Shown one piece after another: positions 9,133 to 18,628 of a DNA stretch of 64,000 nt. A program made the position numbers and the translations under genes. The stretch's first letter is position 1. Each line of letters starts with the position of its first letter. A model generated the notes under the pieces. That model was not told the DNA's origin. It saw only the letters and a program-made list of their open reading frames with translations, and did not search any database. This DNA comes from Planctomycetaceae bacterium (GTDB taxonomy: Bacteria; Planctomycetota; Planctomycetia; Pirellulales; Thermoguttaceae). The stretch covers positions 1-64,000 of the forward strand of contig JAAYAY010000306.1 in NCBI GenBank assembly GCA_012719125.1. The letters run 5' to 3'.

Positions 9133-11409
9133 CTAGGTCACCGGCCGGACAAACACGCGATTGCCGCGGACCGCGACAACTTCCACTTCACAGTTCTTCT
9201 CCAGTGCCTCGCAGTCGGCGATCACGTCAACCCAACGGTTATCAAATCGCGCCTTGCCGCTCGGGGTCAACTTCGTCGTGGTCACGCCGCGGGAACCGAG
9301 CAGGTCGTCGTAATCGACCAGGGCCTCGTGGCGAGTCGCTTCCCGGGCTTCCCCGGCCGGCGACAAGGTGGGAAGCCATCGCTGGATCATCACGATCAAC
9401 ACGATACTCCCAATTCCGGCCGCCGTCAAAATAAACAGCGATCCTTTCAGTTGCTCCAGTTGGTCGGTCGTCTGCGGCAGAACAAAGGTCTGGCTGGCCA
9501 GCACGATCGAGGCCAGCACCATCAGGCCGCCGCCAAGGCCGAAGATTCCGAATCCGGGCAGGACGAAGATCTCGATGAGCAGGAAGCAGACGCCGGCGAG
9601 GAACAGGATGACTTCGAGCCAATCGGCGGTGCCGCCGAGGAACCGGCTCCAGAAGAAGATGATGAAGCACACGGCCGCACAGAAGCCGCCAATGCCGATC
9701 CCGGGGGACTGCAACTCGACGTACAGGGCGGCAAATCCGACGACCAGGAGGAATATCGCGACGGGGGGCGAGGCCAGGGCATCGACCAGGACGTCGGCCC
9801 AACCGGGTTCGAGGAGCGAGGGATCGTTTTCCAGTCCGTAGAGCCGCTTGAAGGCGGTGAAGTCTTCGGCTTCGTGGTCGGCCAGCCAGAGTTCGGCGGC
9901 CACGGTCCCCGTCACGGAGAGAGGCTTGCCGGGCGTGGTGATCGCCTCGCCTTTCTGCCAGGCCTCCGGCTCGGTTTGCTCGGCCGCTTCTTGCTCGCAG
10001 AAGTACTCGACGTATTTGACGTCCTCCAGCCGCTGGTAGGCGAACACGTCGAGATCGGGATCGATCATCGCCGCCGGCAGGGACCAGGACCGCGACTTGG
10101 CCGGGGCCAGCGTTTCACGGACCGTTTGACTGAGTTGGCGGACCTCTTCTTCAGAGAGCGGAGGAGCCCAATTGCCGCCCAGCACGGCCCGCGGGGCCAT
10201 CACCAGTTCGTCGCAAGCCAGCGCGATCAAGGCGGCATCGGCCCCGGCACGCTCGGGCACGTAGGCAACCGTGCGGACCTCGGAAGCATCCAAGGCACTC
10301 GCCAGAAACACGGCCAGGCGGACGCTCTCGGCCGGGGCGCCGCCTTCGGTGTCGAGCCACAGACAAACGAAATTGACGCCGCGCTCGCGAATCGCGTCCT
10401 CGATCATCCGCTGGGCGCGGTTGATCTCTTCGCTGGTGATCGGCCCGACCAGGTCGACGCGCGCGGCAACCCAGTTGGCGCCGAGCGACGGGTCTTCCTG
10501 GATCGATTCCGGCCGAACGTTCATGGCTCGGGCGACGTCGCGCAGGTTTTCACCCAGATAGGAAATGAACCCGTGGCTGCGCGCCTCGCGGCCCGTGAAT
10601 CGCCCCGGTTCCCCCGCTCGGATCAGAATCTCTTCGGACCCGTCGACGGCGTGTTTCTTCTCCTTCAGTTCGGCCAGTTGCTCGCGAGTGACGTATTCGG
10701 TGCTGTACTCCGTTTCGACGCGGAGCAGTTCCAGGGCCGGATCGACCAGGGCCATGGCCGCACCGCTCGGGATTCGCCGCTTGCGGCCGGCGATGTCTTC
10801 GTAGGTGAACCGGATGGTGTTGGTGATCGTGTCTTCGTCGGCCCCCGCGACGCCGATCTCGGCGTCGGGCGCCATCACGATTTCGTCGCAGGCCATGGCT
10901 ACCAGCACGGCATGGCCCTGAATCGTGGCGGGAATGAAGGCGACCGTGGTGGCGGCGGCCAGTTTGGGGCCCGAGAGGAATTCGGCCAGTTGATAGGCGG
11001 GGCCGAACTCGCTGCCTCGTCCGAACTCGCTTTGCCCCGGCGGCACGTGGAATTCGAAGATCAGCACGGGCCGCTGCTTCGCCGCCGCAGCCTGATCGAG
11101 CGCCGTGACGACGAACCGCTGAACCTGCTTATCGGTCTTCGCCGTCACCGGGAGGGTCAGACGCATTCGCCAGGCGGCAGCCTGGGGGTCGGCAGGGGCC
11201 GGATCCGGAGCTTCGAGCGTCTGCGGCGCTGCCGCCTCGGGGGCCGGATCGGCAGGTTGCTGGGGCTCGGCTTCCTGGGCGCTTGGAGAGGTGGCCAATC
11301 CCAGCAGAACACAGATCGCCCATCCGACCGCGGCGGCCGATGGGGCGGCGGACATCGAGCGTGGAGAACCCTTCCCGCGAGGGTAGATAATCATATCCAT
11401 CCCAACCAT
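9133..11409 (-). CDS. long NfeD-family protein with two ClpP-like domains
   Basis: The 758-residue protein begins with a signal/anchor (VGWAICVLLGLATSPSAQ) and a Pro/Ala linker, followed by two tandem ClpP/crotonase-like domains (about residues 90-220 and 315-440), four membrane helices (about 540-670, including VAIFLLVVGFAALYVELQSPGIGIGG in two pieces) and a C-terminal OB fold (LLGSRGVTTTKLTPSGKARF; VRGNRVFVRP). This is the long NfeD (1510-N-like) architecture, but doubled. At the position where the catalytic serine of the Ser-Lys dyad is expected I read Gly165 in domain 1 and Ala390 in domain 2, so proteolytic activity is doubtful. The ATG at 11409 has GAGG seven bases upstream; the ATG at 11355 is an alternative. 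First gene of the nfeD-nfeD-floA cluster. Confidence 0.88.
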   Translation of the reverse strand: MVGMDMIIYPRGKGSPRSMSAAPSAAAVGWAICVLLGLATSPSAQEAEPQQPADPAPEAAAPQTLEAPDPAPADPQAAAWRMRLTLPVTAKTDKQVQRFVVTALDQAAAAKQRPVLIFEFHVPPGQSEFGRGSEFGPAYQLAEFLSGPKLAAATTVAFIPATIQGHAVLVAMACDEIVMAPDAEIGVAGADEDTITNTIRFTYEDIAGRKRRIPSGAAMALVDPALELLRVETEYSTEYVTREQLAELKEKKHAVDGSEEILIRAGEPGRFTGREARSHGFISYLGENLRDVARAMNVRPESIQEDPSLGANWVAARVDLVGPITSEEINRAQRMIEDAIRERGVNFVCLWLDTEGGAPAESVRLAVFLASALDASEVRTVAYVPERAGADAALIALACDELVMAPRAVLGGNWAPPLSEEEVRQLSQTVRETLAPAKSRSWSLPAAMIDPDLDVFAYQRLEDVKYVEYFCEQEAAEQTEPEAWQKGEAITTPGKPLSVTGTVAAELWLADHEAEDFTAFKRLYGLENDPSLLEPGWADVLVDALASPPVAIFLLVVGFAALYVELQSPGIGIGGFCAAVCFIIFFWSRFLGGTADWLEVILFLAGVCFLLIEIFVLPGFGIFGLGGGLMVLASIVLASQTFVLPQTTDQLEQLKGSLFILTAAGIGSIVLIVMIQRWLPTLSPAGEAREATRHEALVDYDDLLGSRGVTTTKLTPSGKARFDNRWVDVIADCEALEKNCEVEVVAVRGNRVFVRPVT

Positions 11410-11712
11410 GAGACGGCCTCGAAATGGTCACCAGTTCACCGCTGAATTATAGCGCCGCTGGCAAAAATGCGTCAATCAGACGGGGCGCACGCCGCCCTGC
11501 CTGGAGGAAGATTCTCCGCTGAACTCCCTCCGGAAGGCTATTCGCCGAACAGCATCGGTTCTTGACGCGGATCGTGGCCGTGAGATGAGCGAGGACGACC
11601 CCGTAAGGGGGACTGGGGGCCAAAGTGTACGGCGGACGATTTGAGAGGTCGTCGGGTTCCAGACCTGTCCTGCACGTTGGCAGACGGCAGCCGAACGGAT
11701 GCCGCGATCCGT
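11410..11712. other. intergenic region, nothing recognised
   Basis: This gap of about 300 bases lies between the long NfeD gene and the TIGR03009 gene, both on the minus strand. It contains a short hairpin (CCCCGTAAGGGG region near 11599) that could end transcription of the TIGR03009 gene. No gene is supported. Confidence 0.4.
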
Positions 11713-12762
11713 TCAGCGCACGGGGCCGGCGGCGGGGCGGTTGCTTACTTCGCCGCTGGGCATCTGTTCCACATAGACTTCCCATCCCTGGGGAAGCTTG
11801 AAATCGAAAGGATCTCTGGCTAGGAGCGGGTTTCTCGGATTGATGTCGACCTTGGTAAACTGATACCGATAGGAATCTTTCCCATTTGGGAGAATGAGCA
11901 TCAGCCCGGTCGGCTCCATTTTCGTCAGATCGACGATCATTCGAGCGTTCTTGTAGTTCTTCGCCTCATCCAGGTACCGCGGCCAGGCGTCAATACAGAC
12001 TTGTCCCTCGGGAAGGCCGGGGAACTTCAAGAGGCGAATCAGATAGCGTTCCTTCAAGACCTTCACATCGGTTCCGAACATGAAGGGGAGCATGGCGCGG
12101 ATCATGTCTTCGCCCTTCATGTCGGCGGCAATGATCTGTTGATTGACTTTCTTATTGTCGTATTCGAACACGTAGATCGATCGGCCGTCAAACAACATCT
12201 TCTCTTCACGCTGGCCCTTGACGACCTTCCCGTCCTTGTATTCGCCCTCGACGTGCCACAGCCACTTGCCTTCGGCGGTGAAATCGGCTTCGCCCTGGTC
12301 GATGAACAACGGTCCGTCGGCTTTGTGGTCCGGCCGGAACTCGAGGCGGAAGAACTCGATGGCAATCCGCTTGTGTTTGCGGCTGGCTTCCTCCCACCGT
12401 TTCAGGACGCTGTCGACTTCCGCCTGTTCGGCGGGGGTTAGCTGAAAAGGAGCGTACACCGGCTGCGGCGTCCGGCGTTCGAGGGTGGGGACATTCTGGG
12501 GGACGAGGGCGGCTGCTCCCGGGGGCACCGGCTCGCCGGGCGCGCCCTGGTAGGCTCCTTGAGGTTGACCCTGGTAGGCTGCTTGGGGTTGAGGGCTCGG
12601 CTGCATCGGGCGCTGAGCAGGCGGATAGGCCGGTTGCTGGGGGCCTGCCGGTTGCGAATACTGTTGCGCCGGCTGTTGGGGATAGTATTGGCCAAAGGCC
12701 GAGTTGCAGCAGGTGCCGACGAGTGACGCGAGGAATGCGTAGAGGGCGATGCGGGGCGTCAT
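11713..12762 (-). CDS. TIGR03009-family planctomycete secreted protein
   Basis: The ATG at 12762 is preferred because GGAGG lies ten bases upstream and a signal peptide follows (IALYAFLASLVGTCCNSAFG); 19 further upstream codons are open but lack this. The 349-residue protein has a Gln/Pro-rich linker (about residues 25-100) and a C-terminal domain (about 120-330) with the TIGR03009 pattern: LTPAEQAEVDSVLKRWEEAS, EFFRLEFRPDH, LFDGRSIYVFEYDNKKVNQQ and NPLLARDPFDFKLPQGWEV. The fold resembles LolA/LolB lipoprotein carriers, so a periplasmic lipid-related role is possible. This family is, to my knowledge, restricted to planctomycetes, making it a good taxonomic marker. Confidence 0.85.
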   Translation of the reverse strand: MTPRIALYAFLASLVGTCCNSAFGQYYPQQPAQQYSQPAGPQQPAYPPAQRPMQPSPQPQAAYQGQPQGAYQGAPGEPVPPGAAALVPQNVPTLERRTPQPVYAPFQLTPAEQAEVDSVLKRWEEASRKHKRIAIEFFRLEFRPDHKADGPLFIDQGEADFTAEGKWLWHVEGEYKDGKVVKGQREEKMLFDGRSIYVFEYDNKKVNQQIIAADMKGEDMIRAMLPFMFGTDVKVLKERYLIRLLKFPGLPEGQVCIDAWPRYLDEAKNYKNARMIVDLTKMEPTGLMLILPNGKDSYRYQFTKVDINPRNPLLARDPFDFKLPQGWEVYVEQMPSGEVSNRPAAGPVR

Positions 12763-12976
12763 GGCCAGGAATCCTCCTTGAAAGCCTGTGGATTTCTCGA
12801 AGATCGCATGCCCGTTCAAATGGGGGGCACGGCCGGTTGTCGCCGCGAATCCCTTTCGCGGCCTTGGTGCCGGGCCTGGGCGCGCAGGGTCGTCGCGCCG
12901 AGGGCTACTTCGAGGGGTGAGATTCTAGCAAGAAACGGCGGCCGAGCCCAGATCGATTCGTCCGCTTGCCGGTGGA

Positions 12977-14182
12977 TCAGGGGCCGGTCGGTTGCCGGGC
13001 GGAGGCCTGCACGACGCTGGCGGTGCGGGCGTTGATGACTTCGGCGGCCTCGGCCTGAATCCGCCCGACCTCGGCCATGGTCGCCTCGTTGTAAGCGATC
13101 AGGCCGTCGATCGCCCTCTTCATCGAAGCGATGGCTGCATCCAGCTTGCTCTCCTGTTCCCGCACGGCGTCGCGCTCGTGCGAGGCCTTCAGCAATTCCT
13201 GTTGAAGATCCTGAATCTCCTTCTGCCGGGCCTGCTTCTGCTTGCGGCTGTCGTCCAGAACCGCCTGGAGGAACTGCAAGTCGCGCCTGGCGATGCGAAT
13301 GCGATCCTCAGCCATCGATCGCATCCGGTGCCCTTCGTCGAACAGCACTTCGTAGTCGTAAAGAGTGCGGATGAACATCCCCTTGCCGGACTCCACCTCC
13401 TTGTACAACCCCTTCCGTTCTCCGGCTTCTTCACGAATAGGTTCGCCGGCCTCATTGACCATCACGACGGTGCCGTGGAGTCCCAACTTCTCGGCCTCGT
13501 CCTTCATGATGATCTGGCCGTCGTAGAGATAGTCGTTGATGGTCGAGTACTTGGGATCCCCGAAGGTTTGCTCATTGGGGAACAGGGCTCGTTTCTGTTC
13601 CTCGGTCAGTTCGCTGAGTATTTCGCGATTGTCGGCCGGCATCAATTCGTAGAGCCGCCACGGAGTTTGAGCCTGTTGACTGGCCTGGACGCGAGCCAGT
13701 TCCTCATCCGAGAGCCGCACGCTCGGCTCGAGGATGACCTGCGGCCCAGCGGCATCGACTTCGGCTGCGGTGAACTGCCCGAGATAGACGGCCGGTTCGC
13801 CGGCCGGTTTGGCCTCGAAGGCGTAGAGAACGGTCTTGGCTTCAACGGGATTCGGCGTTTGGACGGTGATCCGAATTCGTTCCTGCTTCGTGGCCGGATC
13901 CTCTTCCTTCACCACGCTCACGGGGCGGCAGTTGTTCCAGACCCGGCCGCGGCCGGAGAGCAACTCGAAGAGTTCGAGTTTGACCTGGCGCAATCCTGGT
14001 TCCGACTCGGTTCCGTTGACCAGGTCTTTGACCTTCTTCTCGGCGTCGGCAATGGCCTGCTTATGCTGTTCGTAGGATTGCTGCCAAACGCGGTGGGCCT
14101 GCAAGGCACGTGTGCTCAGAACGAACAGCACGATTGCCGTAAGAAAGATGCACACCAGCAGGATTTTGTTCCAAATGCTCAT
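12977..14182 (-). CDS. membrane-anchored coiled-coil protein, planctomycete-type unknown
   Basis: The 401-residue protein begins with a single membrane helix (ILLVCIFLTAIVLFVLSTRAL), followed by a short helical region with heptad character (QQSYEQHKQAIADAEKKVKDL), a mixed alpha/beta middle (about residues 70-270) and a long C-terminal coiled coil (about 285-375: DRIRIARRDLQFLQAV, KQKEIQDLQQELLKASHERD, ESKLDAAIASMKRAIDGL). I know similar proteins only as planctomycete hypotheticals. The layout suggests a scaffold facing the periplasm. It lies just upstream of the TIGR03009 gene on the same strand, 214 bases apart. Confidence 0.75.
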   Translation of the reverse strand: MSIWNKILLVCIFLTAIVLFVLSTRALQAHRVWQQSYEQHKQAIADAEKKVKDLVNGTESEPGLRQVKLELFELLSGRGRVWNNCRPVSVVKEEDPATKQERIRITVQTPNPVEAKTVLYAFEAKPAGEPAVYLGQFTAAEVDAAGPQVILEPSVRLSDEELARVQASQQAQTPWRLYELMPADNREILSELTEEQKRALFPNEQTFGDPKYSTINDYLYDGQIIMKDEAEKLGLHGTVVMVNEAGEPIREEAGERKGLYKEVESGKGMFIRTLYDYEVLFDEGHRMRSMAEDRIRIARRDLQFLQAVLDDSRKQKQARQKEIQDLQQELLKASHERDAVREQESKLDAAIASMKRAIDGLIAYNEATMAEVGRIQAEAAEVINARTASVVQASARQPTGP

Positions 14183-14691
14183 CGCGTCCTAAGCCACGTC
14201 TGAAGGGTGTGCCGTTGGGCGTCAAGAAAAGCGCACATTTTGCCCGAATTCCGTAACCTCGATCCTATTTCGGGTCGGTACCAATGTCAAGCTTTGCGGA
14301 GACATTCCCGTTTTCTCTAAGTGTTTTATTCAAAGGCACTTTCGACGATTCGGCAAATCCATTCAACCGGATTGGGCGGCACAATGCTTAAAGAAGGAGA
14401 ATCCGGCCCACCGAAACCAGAGTAGAGAGGGGGCGTTGCCGCTGTAACCCGGGCAATCGGGTCAGGCGGTCCCCCCTCGCGTGCCGAAGGATCGGCCACC
14501 GATTGGAGGAAGCACATCCGGAGAGAGGGCGAACACGCCTTCTTGCGAGTCTCCCGCGACTCGCTCTGCGTTGACTCTGGCTGCCCACTTCCGCTCCGAG
14601 CCCCACCCGCAATCGTCGGAACCAATCGCCGATCTTGGCTAAACGACCCAGATTCCGGTTTGGCGGTTCATCCGCCCAAGGATGCAGCCAC
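14183..14691. other. divergent intergenic region
   Basis: This gap of about 510 bases separates the divergently transcribed coiled-coil protein gene and the TolC-family gene, so it should hold both promoters. It has a moderately AT-rich part at about 14280-14350. I cannot assign -35/-10 boxes with confidence, and no gene is supported. A TTG-started extension of the TolC frame back to 14635 is possible. Confidence 0.4.
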
Positions 14692-17280
14692 ATGGTTCAG
14701 CACCCCCACCCCCGTTCTTGCTGCGCCCGGCCCGCCCTGGCCCTCTTGGCTGCGGCACTGGTGCTCGCGGCACTGAGCGGATGCAGTCGCAGCCACTACC
14801 GCGTTCAGGCCGACCGAGAAGTCCACTGCCTGGTCGAATCGGGGTCGACCGACCCCCGCTGGCCGCTGGAGAACTACACGATTCAGCCGGATCCGAAATC
14901 GCGATTCTACGATCCCAACCCGGCCGATTGCCCGCCCATGCCGATCGACGACCCGACGTCGCACCGGTTGATGCATTGCGTCGATGGAAAGAAGGGCTAC
15001 AAGCACTGGCACGATTTTGGCGAAACGGGCTACGCCGACAATCCGGTGTGGAAGGCCTATCTTCCGCTCAACGAGAAGGGCGAACTGGTTCTGGACCGCA
15101 AGGCGGCCGTGCAGATGGCGCTGCTCCATTCGCCCGACTATCAAACCGAACTCGAGGATCTTTATCTTTCGGCCCTTACGGTCACCTTCGAACGTTTCCA
15201 GTTCGATACGCAGTTCTTCGGCGGCAACGATACGTTCTTCGAAACCACGGGTCCGATCAGCGGCCACGCCTCGTCGGACAGCACTCTCGCGGATGACGCA
15301 GCGTTGTCGTTGCGGAAGCAGTTTGCGGCCGGCGGGGAGCTCGTCGCGGGGGTGGCAAATTCGGTCGTGTGGGAACTGGGAGGCCCCAATTCTTACCGCG
15401 TGACCACGCCGATGACTTTCGCCTTCGTCCAACCGCTGCTTCGCGCCGCGGGCCGAGCGGTCGTTCTGGAGGACCTTACGCAGGCGGAACGCGATCTGTT
15501 GGCCAATATTCGCCAGATGGAACGTTATCGCCGCGGGTTCCACAACGCGGTGGTGGCCGGGCAGGCCGGCGTGACGGGCCCAAGTTCGGCAGGGGTGGGG
15601 CTCCCCTCCGTTTCGGGCGGGTTCAGTTCCCGTGCGGGAGGCCTGCTGAGCCTGCTCGAAAGCCAGGTGCGAATCCGCAACCAGGAAGGCAACGTGACCG
15701 GTATTCAGGACAGCCTCTATCAGATCGAGGCCTTATTTGAGGCCGGACGCGAGGACGACCGGCAACAGGTCGAATTGACTCGGCAGTCTCTTTACACTTC
15801 GCAGAGCAGTCTGCTTGCGGAACGCAACAACTACGAGCAGTCTCTCGATGAATACAAGGTATCGCTCGGTCTGCCGCCCGATCTTCCGGTCGTCGTCGAA
15901 GATCCGCTTCTGGACCAGTTCAACTTGATCGACGCCCGCTTGATGGACACGCAGGCGGCCGTCAACGAACTGCTCACGCTGCTGCGCGACAACAAGACCT
16001 ACCCCACGCTGGAGGCCCGATGGTATGACGATCTGGCGCCGGCGCGCCAACTCTGCTGGTCTCAGATTGCTATGGTCGAGGACGACATCCGCAACTTCCA
16101 GCAAGCGTTGCCCGATCGGATCGCGGGCCTGCAGATGATCGGCGCCCGCCCCGAGGCGCAGACCGGGCAGATCGACGAGCAGATCTTCAGCGTGGAGCTT
16201 CTCAAGGAACGACTGGCGAAACTTCAAACGGATCTGGCCGCGCTGAAGGAGAGGATCGCCGAAACGCTCACCGGGATTGAGTCGATTGAGAAGATTCGCC
16301 AGACCGCCGCCGACAACGAGAAGATGATGAGCGACGAGGCGAGGAAGATGCTGCGCGACGTATTCACGGAACTCTACGACGAACTCGTCGAACTGTCGTT
16401 GATCGAGGCCCGAGCCCGGCTCGATTCGTCGACGCTGATCCCCATCGAATTGTCGTCCGAAGAGGCCTTCGACATCGCGAGGGTCCATCGCCGCGACTGG
16501 ATGAACGCCCGGGCAGCCGTGGTGGACCAGTGGCGTCTGATCGAGGTCGCAGCCAACGATCTCAGAAGCGATCTGGACGTCGTCGTGGAAGGCCGAGCCG
16601 ATCCGCTGGCCAGCAATCTGTTCGGAAGCTCGCCGGTCAACCGTACGACGGGAACCTTGCGGGTAGGCCTCGAATTCGACGCGCCGCTGACCCGACTGGC
16701 GGAACGCAACAATTATCGCCGCGCTCTGATCAACTACCAGCGGACGCGACGCGCGTACTACCAGTTCGAAGACGCCATCGAGCAGAACCTCCGAGACGCC
16801 ATCCGCCAGATCCGGCTCAACCAGATCAATTTCGAGGTCAATCGCGCCGCCGTCTTTGTCTCGATCATTCGAACCGACCTGACACGAATCGGTTTGACCA
16901 AGCCGGCCGCCGCCGGTCGTGGGACCACGGCTCGTGACGTGCAAGAAGCTCTGCAATCCCTGCTGAATGCGCAGAACAGCTTCTTGAGAATCTGGGTGAA
17001 CTACGAAGCCCAGCGAATGGCCCTCGATCTCGCTCTGGGAACGATGGAGTTGGATGACCAGGGCATGTGGATCGATCCGGGGCCGGTCACCGGCGAGCGC
17101 CTGAGGGCGTTGAATCTGCTTCAACCTTTGCCGAGGGTCGACGGGCAGGGACCTGGCGGCAGTGCAGCACCGGCCGTAGCCCCACCTATGGCGGGGGTTA
17201 TTCCACTGCCTCCGGTCGTACGGACCGTCAGTCACGAGCAAGTGCGGAGCGTTCAAACGGGCCATTCGTTTCGCCGATGA
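14692..17280 (+). CDS. TolC-family outer-membrane lipoprotein, unusually long
   Basis: The protein is 862 residues from the ATG at 14692 (AAGGA nine bases upstream). The N terminus is a lipoprotein signal with lipobox LSGC. The region 'LVLDRKAAVQMALLHSPDYQTELEDLYLSALTVTFERFQF' (in two parts) is the classic first helix of the outer-membrane efflux fold, and the C-terminal half repeats the pattern (SSEEAFDIARVHRRDWMNAR; RLAERNNYRRALINYQRTRR). A middle insert of about 200 residues, predicted as coiled coil (MVEDDIRNFQQALPDRI; LKERLAKLQTDLAALKERI), makes it nearly twice the usual 450-500 residues. No RND pump or membrane-fusion protein is adjacent, so the exported substrate is unknown. Confidence 0.82.
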   Translation: MVQHPHPRSCCARPALALLAAALVLAALSGCSRSHYRVQADREVHCLVESGSTDPRWPLENYTIQPDPKSRFYDPNPADCPPMPIDDPTSHRLMHCVDGKKGYKHWHDFGETGYADNPVWKAYLPLNEKGELVLDRKAAVQMALLHSPDYQTELEDLYLSALTVTFERFQFDTQFFGGNDTFFETTGPISGHASSDSTLADDAALSLRKQFAAGGELVAGVANSVVWELGGPNSYRVTTPMTFAFVQPLLRAAGRAVVLEDLTQAERDLLANIRQMERYRRGFHNAVVAGQAGVTGPSSAGVGLPSVSGGFSSRAGGLLSLLESQVRIRNQEGNVTGIQDSLYQIEALFEAGREDDRQQVELTRQSLYTSQSSLLAERNNYEQSLDEYKVSLGLPPDLPVVVEDPLLDQFNLIDARLMDTQAAVNELLTLLRDNKTYPTLEARWYDDLAPARQLCWSQIAMVEDDIRNFQQALPDRIAGLQMIGARPEAQTGQIDEQIFSVELLKERLAKLQTDLAALKERIAETLTGIESIEKIRQTAADNEKMMSDEARKMLRDVFTELYDELVELSLIEARARLDSSTLIPIELSSEEAFDIARVHRRDWMNARAAVVDQWRLIEVAANDLRSDLDVVVEGRADPLASNLFGSSPVNRTTGTLRVGLEFDAPLTRLAERNNYRRALINYQRTRRAYYQFEDAIEQNLRDAIRQIRLNQINFEVNRAAVFVSIIRTDLTRIGLTKPAAAGRGTTARDVQEALQSLLNAQNSFLRIWVNYEAQRMALDLALGTMELDDQGMWIDPGPVTGERLRALNLLQPLPRVDGQGPGGSAAPAVAPPMAGVIPLPPVVRTVSHEQVRSVQTGHSFRR

Positions 17281-17503
17281 CGGCCGCTGCGAAAAAAGGC
17301 GTGCGTATTTGCGGCCGCGGCGACCGATAAACAGGAAACGACTGGAATAGGCGGCAAAATCGCGCCGCGGCAGCTTCTGCTCCCGAACCGTTTCCACAGC
17401 AACGACTTAGGCCGTTTCTTTGAACATTCAGGGGCGTTGCTTGCCGGTGGCTCTCCGCCGTTTGGACTGGAAAAACTGGACAGAGAATTGGCTGGTGGGC
17501 AGT

Positions 17504-18496
17504 ATGTCGCACAACCGCCTCGTCGGATTCGTGGCTCTGGGAGCCCTCACTTGGTTCGCGTGTACCGGCTTGCAGGCCCAGACTGTTCCTGAAACTGGTC
17601 CGTTGAGCACCCTGTCGCTGGATGAGTTGCCCGGGCGGATGACGAAACCGGTGGTCTCCGGCCTGGCGCTGGATCCAACCGGTCGGTACTTGGCCGCTGC
17701 CGGCGACGATCATGTGGTTCGGATATGGGACACCCAGAGCGGAACGCTCCTCCGCCGCTTGGAGGGGCACACCGGATGGGTCCGCGCTTGCGCTTTTGCG
17801 CCGACCGGTCCGTTGCTGGCAACGGCAGGTCAGGATTGCCAGGTCTGTTTCTGGGACATAACCAGCGGACAACGGTTGCGGCAGGCTTCGCAGACGCGGG
17901 CTTCCATTGCTGCCGTTGTGTTTTCGCCTGACGGCCGGTTGCTGGCCGCGGGCGGATTCGAAAGCGCAATCCGTCTGATCGACGCGACGACCGGTCGGAT
18001 CGTTCAGGAGATGGAAGCGGCAGACCGCGACGTGCGCGCCTTGGCCTTCTCCGGTGACGGACAATTCCTGGCTGCCGCCGGCAGCGGCGGCCGGATCCGC
18101 ATAGCCGCGGTGGACGCAAGCAACAGGGTACGGGATCTTCCGGGTGACGGACGGGCCGTTCAAGCGCTGGCCTTTCGCGCCGACGGCGCGCGACTGGCGT
18201 CGGCCGGGCTGGGCGACGCGATCTCGCTCTGGGACTTGACCAGCGGCAGTCTGGCCGGGACTCTGCCGGCTCGGCCGGGCAAGATCATGGCACTCACCTA
18301 CTGCGGTCCCGATCGTCTGGCCGCCGGCGGGAGCCTTAACACGATTCGCATTTTCGATCCCGATGGAGGCCGCGAAATCCTCCGTCTGGCAGGACATACC
18401 GGGTCCGTGTCGTCGCTCGTCTTCGACCCGGCGAGCGGACGATTGATCTCCGGGGGCTATGACACAACGGTTCGTTTCTGGATGACCGGAAACTGA
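17504..18496 (+). CDS. secreted WD40-repeat protein
   Basis: The protein is 330 residues from the ATG at 17504, where a signal peptide begins (LVGFVALGALTWFACTGLQAQ); an ATG at 17420 would add 28 unconserved residues. The body consists of about seven WD40 blades with recognisable GH...WD dipeptides, for example AAAGDDHVVRIWDTQSG, LEGHTGWVRACAFAPTG, TAGQDCQVCFWDITSG, SAGLGDAISLWDLTSG and SGGYDTTVRFWM at the end. This forms a beta-propeller for protein interaction. It lies between the TolC-family gene and the large surface protein on the same strand; a structural or envelope role is inferred only from that context. Confidence 0.85.
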   Translation: MSHNRLVGFVALGALTWFACTGLQAQTVPETGPLSTLSLDELPGRMTKPVVSGLALDPTGRYLAAAGDDHVVRIWDTQSGTLLRRLEGHTGWVRACAFAPTGPLLATAGQDCQVCFWDITSGQRLRQASQTRASIAAVVFSPDGRLLAAGGFESAIRLIDATTGRIVQEMEAADRDVRALAFSGDGQFLAAAGSGGRIRIAAVDASNRVRDLPGDGRAVQALAFRADGARLASAGLGDAISLWDLTSGSLAGTLPARPGKIMALTYCGPDRLAAGGSLNTIRIFDPDGGREILRLAGHTGSVSSLVFDPASGRLISGGYDTTVRFWMTGN

Positions 18497-18628
18497 GCAA
18501 GATATTTTGGACGGGCTATCGTGGGCAGGACAACGAGGTTCCGCAAATCGCCGCCGACGCAGTGAGCGCGATCGCGGCGAGGAGAATCTCAGGTTACGGC
18601 AAGCGGCTCGGCTACATGGAGGTAGTTC

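Noticed and set aside
8827-11445. An 872-codon open frame on the plus strand
   Set aside because: It is antisense to the two NfeD genes, which have clear domains; the translation is low-complexity His/Asp/Arg/Gly and matches no family pattern. High GC content makes such shadows common.
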